Assembly: GCF_004122095.1 (NCBI RefSeq) | Contig: NZ_SAWZ01000012.1 | Coordinates: 1 to 64,000 of the forward strand | Origin: Pseudoxanthomonas composti | GTDB taxonomy: Bacteria > Pseudomonadota > Gammaproteobacteria > Xanthomonadales > Xanthomonadaceae | Length of the DNA: 64,000 nt | Direction: 5' to 3' | Notes under the pieces: model-generated | What the model was told of the DNA's origin: nothing | Database searches by the model: none | Seen by the model: the letters and a program-made list of their open reading frames with translations, nothing else | Translations under genes and position numbers: made by a program | In this document: positions 18,487 to 27,307 of the stretch, in pieces | Position numbering within the stretch: the first letter of the stretch is position 1 | Layout of the letters: every line of letters begins with the position of its first letter

Positions 18487-19416
18487 ATGAGACACCGCAA
18501 TGCGCTGGCGTTGATCGGCAACACGCCGCTGCTGGCGCTGACGCGGCTCAGCCCGCCGGGCAGCACGATCTGGGCCAAGGCCGAGTTCCTGAACCCCGGC
18601 GGCAGCATCAAGGACCGGCCGGCGCTGGCGATCCTGCGGGCGGCCCGGGCCAGCGGCCAGCTGCGGCCGGGGCAGGCGGTGGTGGAGATGAGCAGCGGCA
18701 ACATGGGCGCCGGACTGGCGGTGGTCTGCGCCGTGCTCGGGCATCGGCTGGTGGTGGCGATGTCGCGCGGCAACAGTGCCGAGCGCGTGCGGATGCTCCA
18801 GTCGCTGGGCGCGCAGGTGCTGCTGGTGGATCAGGTCGATGGCGCGCCCGGGCAGGTCACCGGCGCGGACATCGCCGCGGCCACCGCGCAGGCGATGGCC
18901 TTTGCCCGCGACCACGACGCTTACTACGTCGACCAGTTCAACAACCCTGGCAGCATCGCTGCCCACGAGCACGGCACCGGCCCTGAGATCCTGCGCGGCA
19001 CCGACGGGCGCATCGATGCGTTCGTGGCCACGGTGGGCAGCAGCGGCACCTTCGTCGGCACCGCACGCAGCCTCAAGCGGCATTCTGCCGCGATCCGCTG
19101 CGTGGCGGTCGAGCCGGCCGGTGCGCAGGTGCTGGCGGGCCAGGCCGTGGTCAAGCCGCGGCATCTGCTGCAGGGTACCGGCTACGGCAGCGTCCCGCCG
19201 CACTGGGAGCCGGCTCTAGCCGATGCCTTGCTGGCCGTGTCCGATGACGAGGCGCTCAGCTACAAGCGCCGGCTGGCGCACGAGGAAGGCCTGCATGTGG
19301 GCTATTCGGCGGCGGCCAACGTCTGCGCCTGCGTCCGGCTGATCGAGGCCGGCGGCCTGGGCCCGGCGCCCTCGGTGGTCACCGTGCTGTGCGACACCGG
19401 GCTCAAGTACGCCTAG
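18487..19416 (+). CDS. cysM: Cysteine synthase B
   Basis: PLP-dependent O-acetylserine (thiol)lyase family member, 309 residues. The start NALALIGNTPLLALTRL leads to the PLP lysine in NPGGSIKDRPALAIL (residue ~40). The substrate loop is EMSSGNMGAGLAVV, where most paralogs have SGNTG; the Met is seen in CysM-type proteins. VGSSGTFVGTARSLK binds the cofactor phosphate. It makes cysteine from O-acetylserine with sulfide or thiosulfate. CysM versus CysK is judged by the S-G-N-M-G loop and length. It is convergent with the acyltransferase genes. Confidence 0.88.
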   Translation: MRHRNALALIGNTPLLALTRLSPPGSTIWAKAEFLNPGGSIKDRPALAILRAARASGQLRPGQAVVEMSSGNMGAGLAVVCAVLGHRLVVAMSRGNSAERVRMLQSLGAQVLLVDQVDGAPGQVTGADIAAATAQAMAFARDHDAYYVDQFNNPGSIAAHEHGTGPEILRGTDGRIDAFVATVGSSGTFVGTARSLKRHSAAIRCVAVEPAGAQVLAGQAVVKPRHLLQGTGYGSVPPHWEPALADALLAVSDDEALSYKRRLAHEEGLHVGYSAAANVCACVRLIEAGGLGPAPSVVTVLCDTGLKYA

Positions 19417-19423
19417 CGCGCCT

Positions 19424-20560
19424 TCAGCCCGGCATCCCTTGCGCCTGCGTGGCAGGCGGCCTGTGCAACAGCCGTGCACGCAGGCGCAGGCCGGGCCGCT
19501 CCACCGCGTGGTGCAGCAGCACCGCCGCCAGCAGTGAGGCGCCGCCGTAGACCAGCACCTGGGCCAGGCCCCAGCCTGCGATGGCATCGCCCAGATGCAG
19601 CTGCACCAGCTTGTACACGGCCTTGTGGACCAGATAGAGGCTGTAGGAGATGGCGGCCAGCCACGTCGCGCCCGGAACCGCCCGGCGCCCGATCAGGCTG
19701 GCACGCCCGGCACCTGCGAACACCAGCAGCGCCAGGCCCATGGACAGCACCGGCCAGCCCACGGCATTGCCGAGCAGGCCGACCCGATCGCGGAACAGCC
19801 ACAGCGCCAGGGCCATCACCGCGATCCCCAGGACCAGCGCGAGATTGGCGTGCCGTTGCATGCGCGCCCATTGCGCCGGCCTGAAGGTCTTCACGGTCGC
19901 AAGCAGCACCCCGCACAGCAATCCGTCCAGGCGATTCCACGTGGGGTAATAGAGATCCTCCACGAACCAGTTGCGCTGCATTGCGCCGGCCGCTTCGAGG
20001 GCACTGCCGTGCAGCCAGATGCCTGCACGCAGCGCGATGCCACCCAGCATCACCACCGCGGCCAGCGTGACCACCTTCCAGGCCGCGGGCTTGCGCATCA
20101 GCCACCAGGCCATCAGCGGAAAGACCAGATAGAAGTGCTCTTCCACGCAGAGCGACCAGGCATGGGAGAACGCCGAGCGGCTGTAGTCGTTGCCCAGGTT
20201 GACCACCATCAGCAGGAACTTCCACAGCGGCTCCAGCAGCGGCGCTTCCCGCCAGACCGGCACACAGAAGTACAGCGCCAGCACCACCCAATATGCCGGG
20301 AGGATGCGGAACGCGCGGCGCAGGTAGAAATCGCCAAAGCGCAGGGGCTCGCCACGTGCCAGCGGCGCCAGCACCTGCCCGCCAATGAGGAAGCCGCTGA
20401 GCACGAAGAACAGGTCCACGCCCATCCAGCCATAGCGCGAGAGCCAGGTCCACTCCGGCGGCAGCCCGCCCACCACCCAGGCGTGAAAGAACATCACCCA
20501 CGCGATGGCGACGGCGCGCAGCAGGTCCAGGCCGGGATAACGCGATTCGGAGAGGATCAT
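19424..20560 (-). CDS. Acyltransferase 3 (OafA/YrhL-like) membrane protein, copy 1
   Basis: A 378-residue polytopic inner-membrane O-acyltransferase. The family start SRYPGLDLLRAVAIAWVMFFHAW carries the essential His. Then come VDLFFVLSGFLIGG, the arginine-rich FYLRRAFRILPAYW, and the conserved AFSHAWSLCVEEHFYLVFP, followed by repeated membrane spans. These proteins acetylate surface sugars or antibiotics; the substrate cannot be told from sequence. The adjacent gene is a clear paralog in the same orientation. No glycosyltransferase genes are nearby. Confidence 0.88.
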   Translation of the reverse strand: MILSESRYPGLDLLRAVAIAWVMFFHAWVVGGLPPEWTWLSRYGWMGVDLFFVLSGFLIGGQVLAPLARGEPLRFGDFYLRRAFRILPAYWVVLALYFCVPVWREAPLLEPLWKFLLMVVNLGNDYSRSAFSHAWSLCVEEHFYLVFPLMAWWLMRKPAAWKVVTLAAVVMLGGIALRAGIWLHGSALEAAGAMQRNWFVEDLYYPTWNRLDGLLCGVLLATVKTFRPAQWARMQRHANLALVLGIAVMALALWLFRDRVGLLGNAVGWPVLSMGLALLVFAGAGRASLIGRRAVPGATWLAAISYSLYLVHKAVYKLVQLHLGDAIAGWGLAQVLVYGGASLLAAVLLHHAVERPGLRLRARLLHRPPATQAQGMPG

Positions 20561-20714
20561 CGGGCCAGGCCGGGCATGCGGGAAAGTGGACAGGCGGAAA
20601 GTCTATGCGTGCGTGCAGCATTTGGGCCGGGCCGGGCCCAGGCGCCGCAGAATGCCAGCACGAAGCTGCATCTGACTCCGTTCATTGCTTGGTCGGGCAA
20701 TCCGTTACGCAGGC

Positions 20715-21869
20715 TCAGTCCCGCCCGGACACCGCAGGCGGGCCGCTGGCCGTTGGGGCTGCGCCGACCGGCGGCCGGTGCCTGGACAGCCAGCGCTCGC
20801 GCAGCCTCAGGCCCGGGCGCTCCACGGCGTAGTGCAGCACGGCGCCGGCTGCCAGGACGGTCAGGGCGTAGCCGGTGAAAGTGATCACCCCGTGCCCGTC
20901 CAGCCAGTGGCCCAGGTGCCGGTGCACCAGCGCGGCCACCGCCGTGTGCGTGAGATACAGGCTGTAGGACACGGCCGCCAGCCAGCCGACACCGGGCAGC
21001 GCGCGCGCGCCGATCCAGCTGTGCCGGGAGGCGGCGGCGAAGACCAGCAGCGCCATCGCGGCCGATAGCAGCGGCCAACCCACGGTGTTGCCCACCGGAC
21101 TGATCCGCGACCAGAAGCTGGCAATCGCCAGGCCCAGCAGCACCAGCCCCAGCATCAACATGAGGTTGGCGCGCTGCTGCCACCGCACCCAGTGATCGGG
21201 ACGGAAGACCCGCAGCATCGCCAGGCACAGCCCCGCAAGCAGGCCGTCCAGGCGGTTCCAGGTCGGGTAATACAGGGCGCGGCCGTACCAGGTCACCGCA
21301 TCGACCCCAGCGGCCACCTGCGCCCGCGCCTCATGCAGCCAGATGGCCCCACGCAGGATCACCCCCGCGCTGACCAGGAACACGCACAGGGCCACGAAGC
21401 CGCGCCGGTCGATGCGGCCCGCCAGCGCCGCGGCCAGCAGCGGCAGCACCAGGTAGAAGTGCTCCTCCACGCACAGCGACCAGGCCTGGGCGAAGGCGTC
21501 GCGTTGCAGCGTGTGGGTCAGGTTGAACAGGAAGAACACGAACTTCCACCAGGGCTCCATGTCCGGCCGTTCGCGGAAGCCAGGCCACAGCAGGTACAGA
21601 GCCAACACCACCCAGTACGCCGGCAGGATGCGCAGCGCGCGGCGCAGGTAGAACTCGCCGATGCGCAGCCGCGTCCCGCGCGCGATCGGCGCCAGCACCT
21701 GCTGCCCCACCAGGAATCCACTGAGCACGAAGAACAGGTCCACGCCCACCCAGCCATGCCGGGCCAGGGCATCGCCCCAGGGCCCCAGTCCACCGACCTG
21801 GTAGCTGTGGAACAGCATCACCCACACGATGGCCAGGGCACGCAGCAGATCCAGTCCGGGGTAGCGCAA
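20715..21869 (-). CDS. Acyltransferase 3 (OafA/YrhL-like) membrane protein, copy 2
   Basis: A 384-residue paralog of the gene downstream; both share RYPGLDLLRA at the start, VGVDLFFVLSGFL, FYLRRALRILPAYWVVLALY, WSLCVEEHFYLV and YYPTWNRLDGLL. It seems to start at TTG 21869, with AGGAG six bases upstream, which would give lower expression than ATG. The active-site His is in VMLFHSY. About 150 bp with no gene separates the two copies, so this is a tandem duplication that has diverged considerably. The target sugar is unknown. Confidence 0.87.
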   Translation of the reverse strand: MRYPGLDLLRALAIVWVMLFHSYQVGGLGPWGDALARHGWVGVDLFFVLSGFLVGQQVLAPIARGTRLRIGEFYLRRALRILPAYWVVLALYLLWPGFRERPDMEPWWKFVFFLFNLTHTLQRDAFAQAWSLCVEEHFYLVLPLLAAALAGRIDRRGFVALCVFLVSAGVILRGAIWLHEARAQVAAGVDAVTWYGRALYYPTWNRLDGLLAGLCLAMLRVFRPDHWVRWQQRANLMLMLGLVLLGLAIASFWSRISPVGNTVGWPLLSAAMALLVFAAASRHSWIGARALPGVGWLAAVSYSLYLTHTAVAALVHRHLGHWLDGHGVITFTGYALTVLAAGAVLHYAVERPGLRLRERWLSRHRPPVGAAPTASGPPAVSGRD

Positions 21870-21980
21870 CGCAGACTCCTCTCCTTGGACGCGCGATGCT
21901 ACCCGTGTTCTTGCCGATGCGCGCCCGGGAGACAGGCCATGGCAACCGGCGACAGCACCGCCCTGCGGCGGCCGATGCGT

Positions 21981-23870
21981 TTACTGCAGCGGCTCATCGC
22001 TCAGGTAGGTGTAGCCGGTCAGGCCGGCTTCCAGCGCCTGGGACAGCTCCTGGGCGCGCTCGGGCGACAGGTCGGCGGCGGCCACGCGCTGGGCGTAGGC
22101 GCTGCGCAGGTCGGCCAGGGCGTAACCGACGTAGTCCAGCATCACGTCGGTGGTGTCGCCCCGGCGCTGTTGGGTGAGCTGGTAGCCCTGGCCATCGCAG
22201 GCCACTTCCACCGCATCGGTGTCGCCGAACAGGTTGTGGATGTCGCCCAGGATCTCCTGGTAGGCACCGACCAGGAAGAACCCGATGCGGTAGGAATCGC
22301 CGTGCTTGAGCGCATGCAGCGGCAGCGAGCTGTCCAGGCTCTCGTTCTCGACATAGGTCTTGACCATGCCGTCCGAGTCGCAGGTCATGTCGGCGATGAT
22401 GCCGCGGCGCGAGGGCGCCTCATCCAGCCGCTCGATCGGCACGATCGGAAACACCTGGTCGATGGCCCACACGTCCGGGATGGATTCGAACACGCTGAAG
22501 TTGACGAAGTACTTGTCCACCAGACGGTCGTTGAGCTCGTCCAGGATCGGGCGGTGGCTCTTTTCCTCGTGGCTCAAACGCGCGCGCACGCCGTGGGCGA
22601 TGGCGTAGAACAAGTCGTCGATGCGCGCCCGCGAGGTCAGGTCGATCTGGCCCAGCGCATAGGCGCTCAGGCCCTCGGCGTGGAAATGCTGCGCTTCCTG
22701 GAACAGTTCCACCGCCGGACGCACGTCCAGCTCATCGTGGATCTCGCGCAGGTGGCGCACCGCCGCCGGCTCGTCCTCGTGCGCATCGGGCACGCGCCCT
22801 TCCGGCGCTTCCTCGACCTCGGACACGTTGGCGATCAGCACTGCGTGGTGGGCGGTCATCGCGCGGCCGCACTCGGTGACGATGCGCGGCGGCGTCAGGC
22901 CGTGCTCCTCGCAGGCCTCGGCCAGCGGCTGGACGATGTTGCCGGCGTAGGAACCCAGCCCGTAGTTGATCGAGTAGTAGCTGCGCGAGCGCGTGCCTTC
23001 GTAGTCGATGCCCAGGCCGCCGCCGACATCGACATGGCTGATCTTCGCGCCCAGGCGCGAGAGCTCGACGAAGTAGCGCACCGCCTCGCGCATGCCGTTG
23101 GCGATGTCGCGCACGTTGGAGATCTGCGAGCCCATGTGGAAATGCAGCAGGCTCAGGCACGGCGCGTACTCGGTGTCGCGCAGCGCCTTCCACAGGTCCA
23201 GCACCTGGCGCGGGGACAGGCCGAACTTGGCCTTGTCGCCACCGCTGTTCTGCCACTTGCCCGCGCCCAGCGAGGCCAGGCGCATGCGCACGCCCAGGCC
23301 CGGCATGACGTCCAGCGCCTTGGCTTCCTCCAGCACCAGCTTCAGCTCGGAGGGCTTCTCGATGACGATGAAGGTCTCAAGGCCCAGCTTGCGGCCGATC
23401 AGCGCCAGGCGGATGTACTCGCGGTCCTTGTAGCCGTTGCAGACGATCAGCCCGCCCGGGCGCGAGAGCGCCAGCACCGCCATCAGCTCGGGCTTGCTGC
23501 CGGCCTCCAGGCCGAAGCCTTCGCCGTGGTGCTGGGCCAGGGTGCCGGCCACGCCGCGGTGCTGGTTGACCTTGATCGGGTACACCGCGGTGTAGCCGCC
23601 GGCGTAGTTCCAGTCGGCCTGGGCCTGCTGGAAGGCGGCCTGCAGCTTGCCCAGGCGCTGGCCCAGGATGTCCGGGAAGCGCACCAGCATGGGCAGCTTG
23701 GCGCCATTGGCGCGCGCGGCGTCCACCACTTCGGGCAACACCACGGTCGGCCCGGCCTCGCCCTTGGGGCGCACGACGATGCGGCCGGCCGCGTCCACGT
23801 CGAAATACCCATCGGCCCAGTGCGGGATCGAATAGGTCTTGCGGGCCTGGTCGGTGGACCACTGCGTCAT
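21981..23870 (-). CDS. speA: Biosynthetic arginine decarboxylase
   Basis: PLP enzyme that decarboxylates arginine to agmatine, the first step of polyamine synthesis by the agmatine route; 629 residues from ATG 23870. The alanine-racemase-fold barrel holds the PLP lysine in AVYPIKVNQHRG near residue 100. HFHMGSQISN, VDVGGGLGIDYEG and TECGRAM follow, and the catalytic-loop Cys is in DMTCDSDGMV near residue 500. The length fits SpeA rather than DapF/LysA relatives. speE lies 2 kb away on the other strand, on the far side of the M48 gene. Confidence 0.95.
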   Translation of the reverse strand: MTQWSTDQARKTYSIPHWADGYFDVDAAGRIVVRPKGEAGPTVVLPEVVDAARANGAKLPMLVRFPDILGQRLGKLQAAFQQAQADWNYAGGYTAVYPIKVNQHRGVAGTLAQHHGEGFGLEAGSKPELMAVLALSRPGGLIVCNGYKDREYIRLALIGRKLGLETFIVIEKPSELKLVLEEAKALDVMPGLGVRMRLASLGAGKWQNSGGDKAKFGLSPRQVLDLWKALRDTEYAPCLSLLHFHMGSQISNVRDIANGMREAVRYFVELSRLGAKISHVDVGGGLGIDYEGTRSRSYYSINYGLGSYAGNIVQPLAEACEEHGLTPPRIVTECGRAMTAHHAVLIANVSEVEEAPEGRVPDAHEDEPAAVRHLREIHDELDVRPAVELFQEAQHFHAEGLSAYALGQIDLTSRARIDDLFYAIAHGVRARLSHEEKSHRPILDELNDRLVDKYFVNFSVFESIPDVWAIDQVFPIVPIERLDEAPSRRGIIADMTCDSDGMVKTYVENESLDSSLPLHALKHGDSYRIGFFLVGAYQEILGDIHNLFGDTDAVEVACDGQGYQLTQQRRGDTTDVMLDYVGYALADLRSAYAQRVAAADLSPERAQELSQALEAGLTGYTYLSDEPLQ

Positions 23871-23931
23871 CGGGGTGCCTGGCAACATGAGGGGGCGGGC
23901 ATTCTATCGCCCCCCTCCTTTCCGCGCCGTG

Positions 23932-25785
23932 TCAGCGGCCCCGGGTCCACACCGGCATGCCCGCCTGGCGGCGCAGAGCGCTGGCGTAGCGGCGGCGGTC
24001 GCCGCTGTCGAGGACCTGGAAAGATCCGGGCAGTTCGATGGCATCGACCAACCGCTGCAAGGCCCGGCTGCGGCTGAACACGAGGCCACGCCACTGTACA
24101 AGCATCAGGTAATGATCGCCCTGGGCTCCGGCACCGAGAACCTTGCGCACCAGCCACGCACGACGCACGTTGCCGACACTGGCCAGGGCGTGTCGCAGCG
24201 ACGCCAGCGCCTGATCGGACAAGCCATGCGGGAGGAAGCTGTCGTCGGAGGACAGCCTGAAGCGATGCGCGTCGAGCTCGCGTTGTGCGTCCTGCCAGGC
24301 AAGGAACTCGGCTTGCACCTGCTCGGCGGCCTGGTGCTCGCCTCGCGCCTGGTGAAAGCCGTACAGCCGCTCCAGCACCGCACCGGTGCATGCGGCCTCC
24401 AGCGCCATGGCCCGACGCAGGTGGGCCTCGCCTGCCGGATCGTCCCGGTCCAGCAGGCTCGCGCCCAGCCGCAGGTGTCCTTCCAGCAGCTGCGGGGCGC
24501 GCGCCACGGCGGCCTGGAGTTCGGGCAACTGGTCCTGGTCCCCAGGCTGGAAGTTCCCTGCCAGCAGCAGATACTCCAGCTCCTGTTCGGGCGATCGCTC
24601 AGCCTGCGCCAGCACGGCGATGCGATCGCGCTGCGCCTGGCGCTGCTGGTAGCGCGCCGTCCACTGCTCCTGCACGCCCGCCCGCCAGCGTTCGCTGAAG
24701 ACCTGCTCCAGCCGTGGCAGCAGCGGCCCCAGCAGGCGCTCGGCGGCCGACTGCGCCGGTTCGTCCAGCGGCATCGGCTGCGCCTTCAGCGCCTGCAAGC
24801 GGATGCGAAGCGGCGGATGGGTGTCCTCCAGCCCCAGGTCGCGGTCCAGCGCGCGGTCCAGCCACTGCGCGTCGTCGGTGTGGGCATGGCGCAGGGCCGC
24901 GCCGATGTCCCGATACAGCCGCTCGGGCGGCTGCGGCTGCTGCTCCGCGGCCTGGTCCAGGGCCGGAAAGAAGCCCTGGTGCAGACGCCCATCCAGCACG
25001 CAGGTCCGGGCCAGCGCATCGGCCAGCGCCTGCCCGCCGCCGGACACCCGTGCCGCGATGCGGTCCGCAGCCAGCTCGTTCTCGCGTGCCAGCACGAAGC
25101 TGTAGGCATTGAAGTACGGCGCGTACCAGCCGAAGAAGCGCTGGAACATGCCCGAGGCCCAGGCCTGACGCGCCTCCAGCGCCTGCAGCAGGCGGAACCA
25201 GCTGAGTCTGACCCGGTAGATCCAGGCGCCGAAGCGTCCGTGGCCGCCACCGAGGTGGCCGAACTCGTGGGCGATCACCGCCGCCAGCTGCTCGCAGCTC
25301 AGGGCCTGCATCAGCGGCAGGCCCAGCACCAGGAAATGGCGATGCCCCAGCAAGCCCAGCAGGCGCGGCACGCTGGCCGCGGCGGCGTTGAGCTCGGTGT
25401 CGATGACGATGCCCGCCAGCGGCGGCGCCCCCGCCGCGCGGCGAATGCGCTCGACCTCGGCCTGCAGTTCCGGTGCCTCGCCGGGCGCGAGCCGGTAGCC
25501 GTCCGGTGGCTCGATCCGCACCCACAGCGCGCGCAGCACCGAATACCCGAAGATCAGTGGAATCAGCACCAGCTTGAACAAATGGGCCAGCAGTGCCGGC
25601 TTGAGCGCAGCCAGCGCCACGATCAGTCCCACCGACATTCCGAATGCGCCGATCAGCGAGCCGGCAAGCACCGAAAACCCCAGCAAGGCCAAGGCGGCCA
25701 GTTGGATCCGATACCACACCGGCGCCTCCACAGCGCGGCGCTGCAGGCGCTCCACCAGCGCCCGACGTGCTTCCACAGACTGCAT
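23932..25785 (-). CDS. M48 family membrane metallopeptidase
   Basis: A 617-residue protein. Two or three hydrophobic segments at the N-terminus (LAALALLGFSVLAGSLIGAF, LFKLVLIPLIFGYSVLRAL) precede a zinc peptidase domain. That domain has HEFGH in AAVIAHEFGHLGGGH and the third ligand Glu in LARENELAADRIAAR. The long C-terminal part is helical and repeat-like, resembling TPR regions. M48 proteins such as HtpX and BepA act in membrane or outer-membrane protein quality control. It is divergent from speE, and its link to polyamines is only positional. Confidence 0.88.
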   Translation of the reverse strand: MQSVEARRALVERLQRRAVEAPVWYRIQLAALALLGFSVLAGSLIGAFGMSVGLIVALAALKPALLAHLFKLVLIPLIFGYSVLRALWVRIEPPDGYRLAPGEAPELQAEVERIRRAAGAPPLAGIVIDTELNAAAASVPRLLGLLGHRHFLVLGLPLMQALSCEQLAAVIAHEFGHLGGGHGRFGAWIYRVRLSWFRLLQALEARQAWASGMFQRFFGWYAPYFNAYSFVLARENELAADRIAARVSGGGQALADALARTCVLDGRLHQGFFPALDQAAEQQPQPPERLYRDIGAALRHAHTDDAQWLDRALDRDLGLEDTHPPLRIRLQALKAQPMPLDEPAQSAAERLLGPLLPRLEQVFSERWRAGVQEQWTARYQQRQAQRDRIAVLAQAERSPEQELEYLLLAGNFQPGDQDQLPELQAAVARAPQLLEGHLRLGASLLDRDDPAGEAHLRRAMALEAACTGAVLERLYGFHQARGEHQAAEQVQAEFLAWQDAQRELDAHRFRLSSDDSFLPHGLSDQALASLRHALASVGNVRRAWLVRKVLGAGAQGDHYLMLVQWRGLVFSRSRALQRLVDAIELPGSFQVLDSGDRRRYASALRRQAGMPVWTRGR

Positions 25786-25896
25786 CCTGCACCCCTGTCG
25801 TGAACCTCCCCGGCCGTGGATGCTAAGCCAATGCCCCAGGACCGCAACAGGGCGTGGGCTACAATTGCGCCCCCTTTTTCACCTGGACCGCCGCCG

Positions 25897-26757
25897 ATGA
25901 GCGCCCAAGACTCCTGGTTTATCGAACACTTCCAGCCCACCGGCTCGGCCATTGGCTTCCGGCTGAAGGGCAAGCTGGACCAGGTGCAGTCGCCGTTCCA
26001 GAAGATCGAGATCTACGACAGCACCGACTGGGGCAAGTTGATGGTGATCGACGGGGCGATGATGCTGACCACCAAGGACAACTTCTTCTACCACGAGATG
26101 ATCAGCCACCCGGTGCTGTTCACCCACCCGGACCCGAAGCGGGTGGTGATCATCGGCGGCGGCGACTGCGGCACGCTGCGCGAGGTGCTCAAGCACCCGG
26201 GCGTTGAGAGCGCGACCCAGTGCGACATCGACGAGCAGGTCACGCGCATGGCCGAGAAGTACTTCCCGGAGCTGTGCGAATCCAACGGCGATGCGCGCGC
26301 CGAGCTGCTGTTCGACGATGGCGTGGCCTATATGGCCAACCTGCCGGCCGGCAGCGTGGACGTGGTGATCGTCGATTCGACCGATCCGGTCGGCCCGGCC
26401 GAGGGCCTGTTCAACAAGGCCTTCTTCGAGAGCTGCTACAAGGCGCTCAAGCCCGATGGCCTGCTGGTGCAGCAGTCCGAGTCGCCGCTGGCGCTGCTGG
26501 ACCTGATCGGCGACATGCGCGCGGAGATGGGCAAGGCCGGCTTCCAGTCGTTCAAGACCCTGCCCTTCCCGCAGCCGTGCTATCCCACCGGCTGGTGGAG
26601 CGTGACCATCGCCTCCAAGGACGCCGGCGCGGATTTCGCCTTCCGCCAGGCCGATGCGGCGGCCAAGGGTTTTCAGACGCTGTACTACACCGCGCCGCTG
26701 CACACCGGCGTGCTGGTGTCCCCGCCGTTCATGGCCAAGGCGTTGGGCGAAGGCTGA
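25897..26757 (+). CDS. speE: Polyamine aminopropyltransferase (spermidine synthase)
   Basis: Transfers aminopropyl from decarboxylated S-adenosylmethionine to putrescine to give spermidine; 286 residues from ATG 25897. A small N-terminal beta domain (DSWFIEHFQPTGSAIGFRL) is followed by a Rossmann core with VVIIGGGDCGTLREVLKH (GGGDGG is more usual, so Cys replaces one Gly). The catalytic Asp motif is VIVDSTDPVGPAEGLF. Key acidic residues for the polyamine are kept (MMLTTKDNFFYHEM region). A strong terminator follows. No speD is visible here. Confidence 0.95.
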   Translation: MSAQDSWFIEHFQPTGSAIGFRLKGKLDQVQSPFQKIEIYDSTDWGKLMVIDGAMMLTTKDNFFYHEMISHPVLFTHPDPKRVVIIGGGDCGTLREVLKHPGVESATQCDIDEQVTRMAEKYFPELCESNGDARAELLFDDGVAYMANLPAGSVDVVIVDSTDPVGPAEGLFNKAFFESCYKALKPDGLLVQQSESPLALLDLIGDMRAEMGKAGFQSFKTLPFPQPCYPTGWWSVTIASKDAGADFAFRQADAAAKGFQTLYYTAPLHTGVLVSPPFMAKALGEG

Positions 26758-26787
26758 GTCCGGCCCGCTGCCTGGCTGCGATGAACC

Positions 26788-26820
26788 AAAGCCGCGCGGT
26801 GTGCACCGCGCGGCTTTATT
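26788..26820 (+). terminator. Strong intrinsic terminator after speE
   Basis: A perfect 14-bp stem, AAAGCCGCGCGGTG / CACCGCGCGGCTTT, with a 2-nt (functionally 4-nt) loop and the end TTTATT, lies about 30 bp past the speE stop. The A-run on the other side could make it work in both directions. Confidence 0.85.
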
Positions 26821-27307
26821 TGTGCGCCGTGGGAGCATGCGAAGGCCACGCGCTTGCACCGCTTCGCCACAATCAGCCGCGTGCATTGCGCTGTTGAAGC
26901 GGCTCGAGGTGGTGCTGGGGCCCTCAGCCGAGAAGATGCGTTCACGGGCTAGCCCCTTCGCGGCTGGAGCCGCTCCCACGGGATGCGTTCGAGGCGCATG
27001 GCGGCATTTCGGTGTCAGCTCAAAGCCGCCTTGGTGGACAAGCTTCGCGTTGTCCACCCTACATGGGGTGGACGGCGCTTCTTTCATCCAACGGATGTAG
27101 GGTGGATGACGCTCTTTCATCCACCATCTCCGCGAAGCGGATCACGCATGTTCGAGGTTCCATCAGGCCGCTCTCCCCTGCTGTTTGCATGTCTTCTCGG
27201 CAGGTGACCGCCATGCCTGTCATGCACTTGCCACCGGCCGGCGCGAAGCTGCAAGGTCATGACCCGCCCCGTCGGCGACGCGCGGGCGCCCGCTTCCGGA
27301 GTGCTGC
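26821..27307. other. Repeat-bearing intergenic region between speE and glpQ
   Basis: No gene is supported. It holds a degenerate palindromic element of the GGGAGCGGCT type around 26955-26981 (GCGGCTGGAGCCGC core). The REP cluster at 27033-27125 follows, and then about 180 bp leading to glpQ. Confidence 0.6.
27033..27125. repeat. REP/REPIN-like cluster 1 (GTAG-headed hairpins)
   Basis: Two opposed palindromic elements. 27033-27062 is minus-oriented: stem GGTGGACAA/TTGTCCACC followed by CTAC, which is GTAG on the other strand. 27097-27125 is plus-oriented: GTAG, then stem arms GGTGGATGA and TCATCCACC. A degenerate copy (GGTGGAC...CATCCAAC) lies between them, at 27066-27091. The GTAG-plus-hairpin design is that of REP elements mobilised by RAYT transposases; SMAG elements of Stenotrophomonas are the nearest described relatives. 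No RAYT gene is in the window. Confidence 0.8.

Noticed and set aside
21192-24077. 961-codon plus-strand open frame opposite speA and the second acyltransferase
   Set aside because: It is a high-GC shadow of two well-supported minus-strand genes; its protein is Gln/His/Arg/Ala-rich with no domain.
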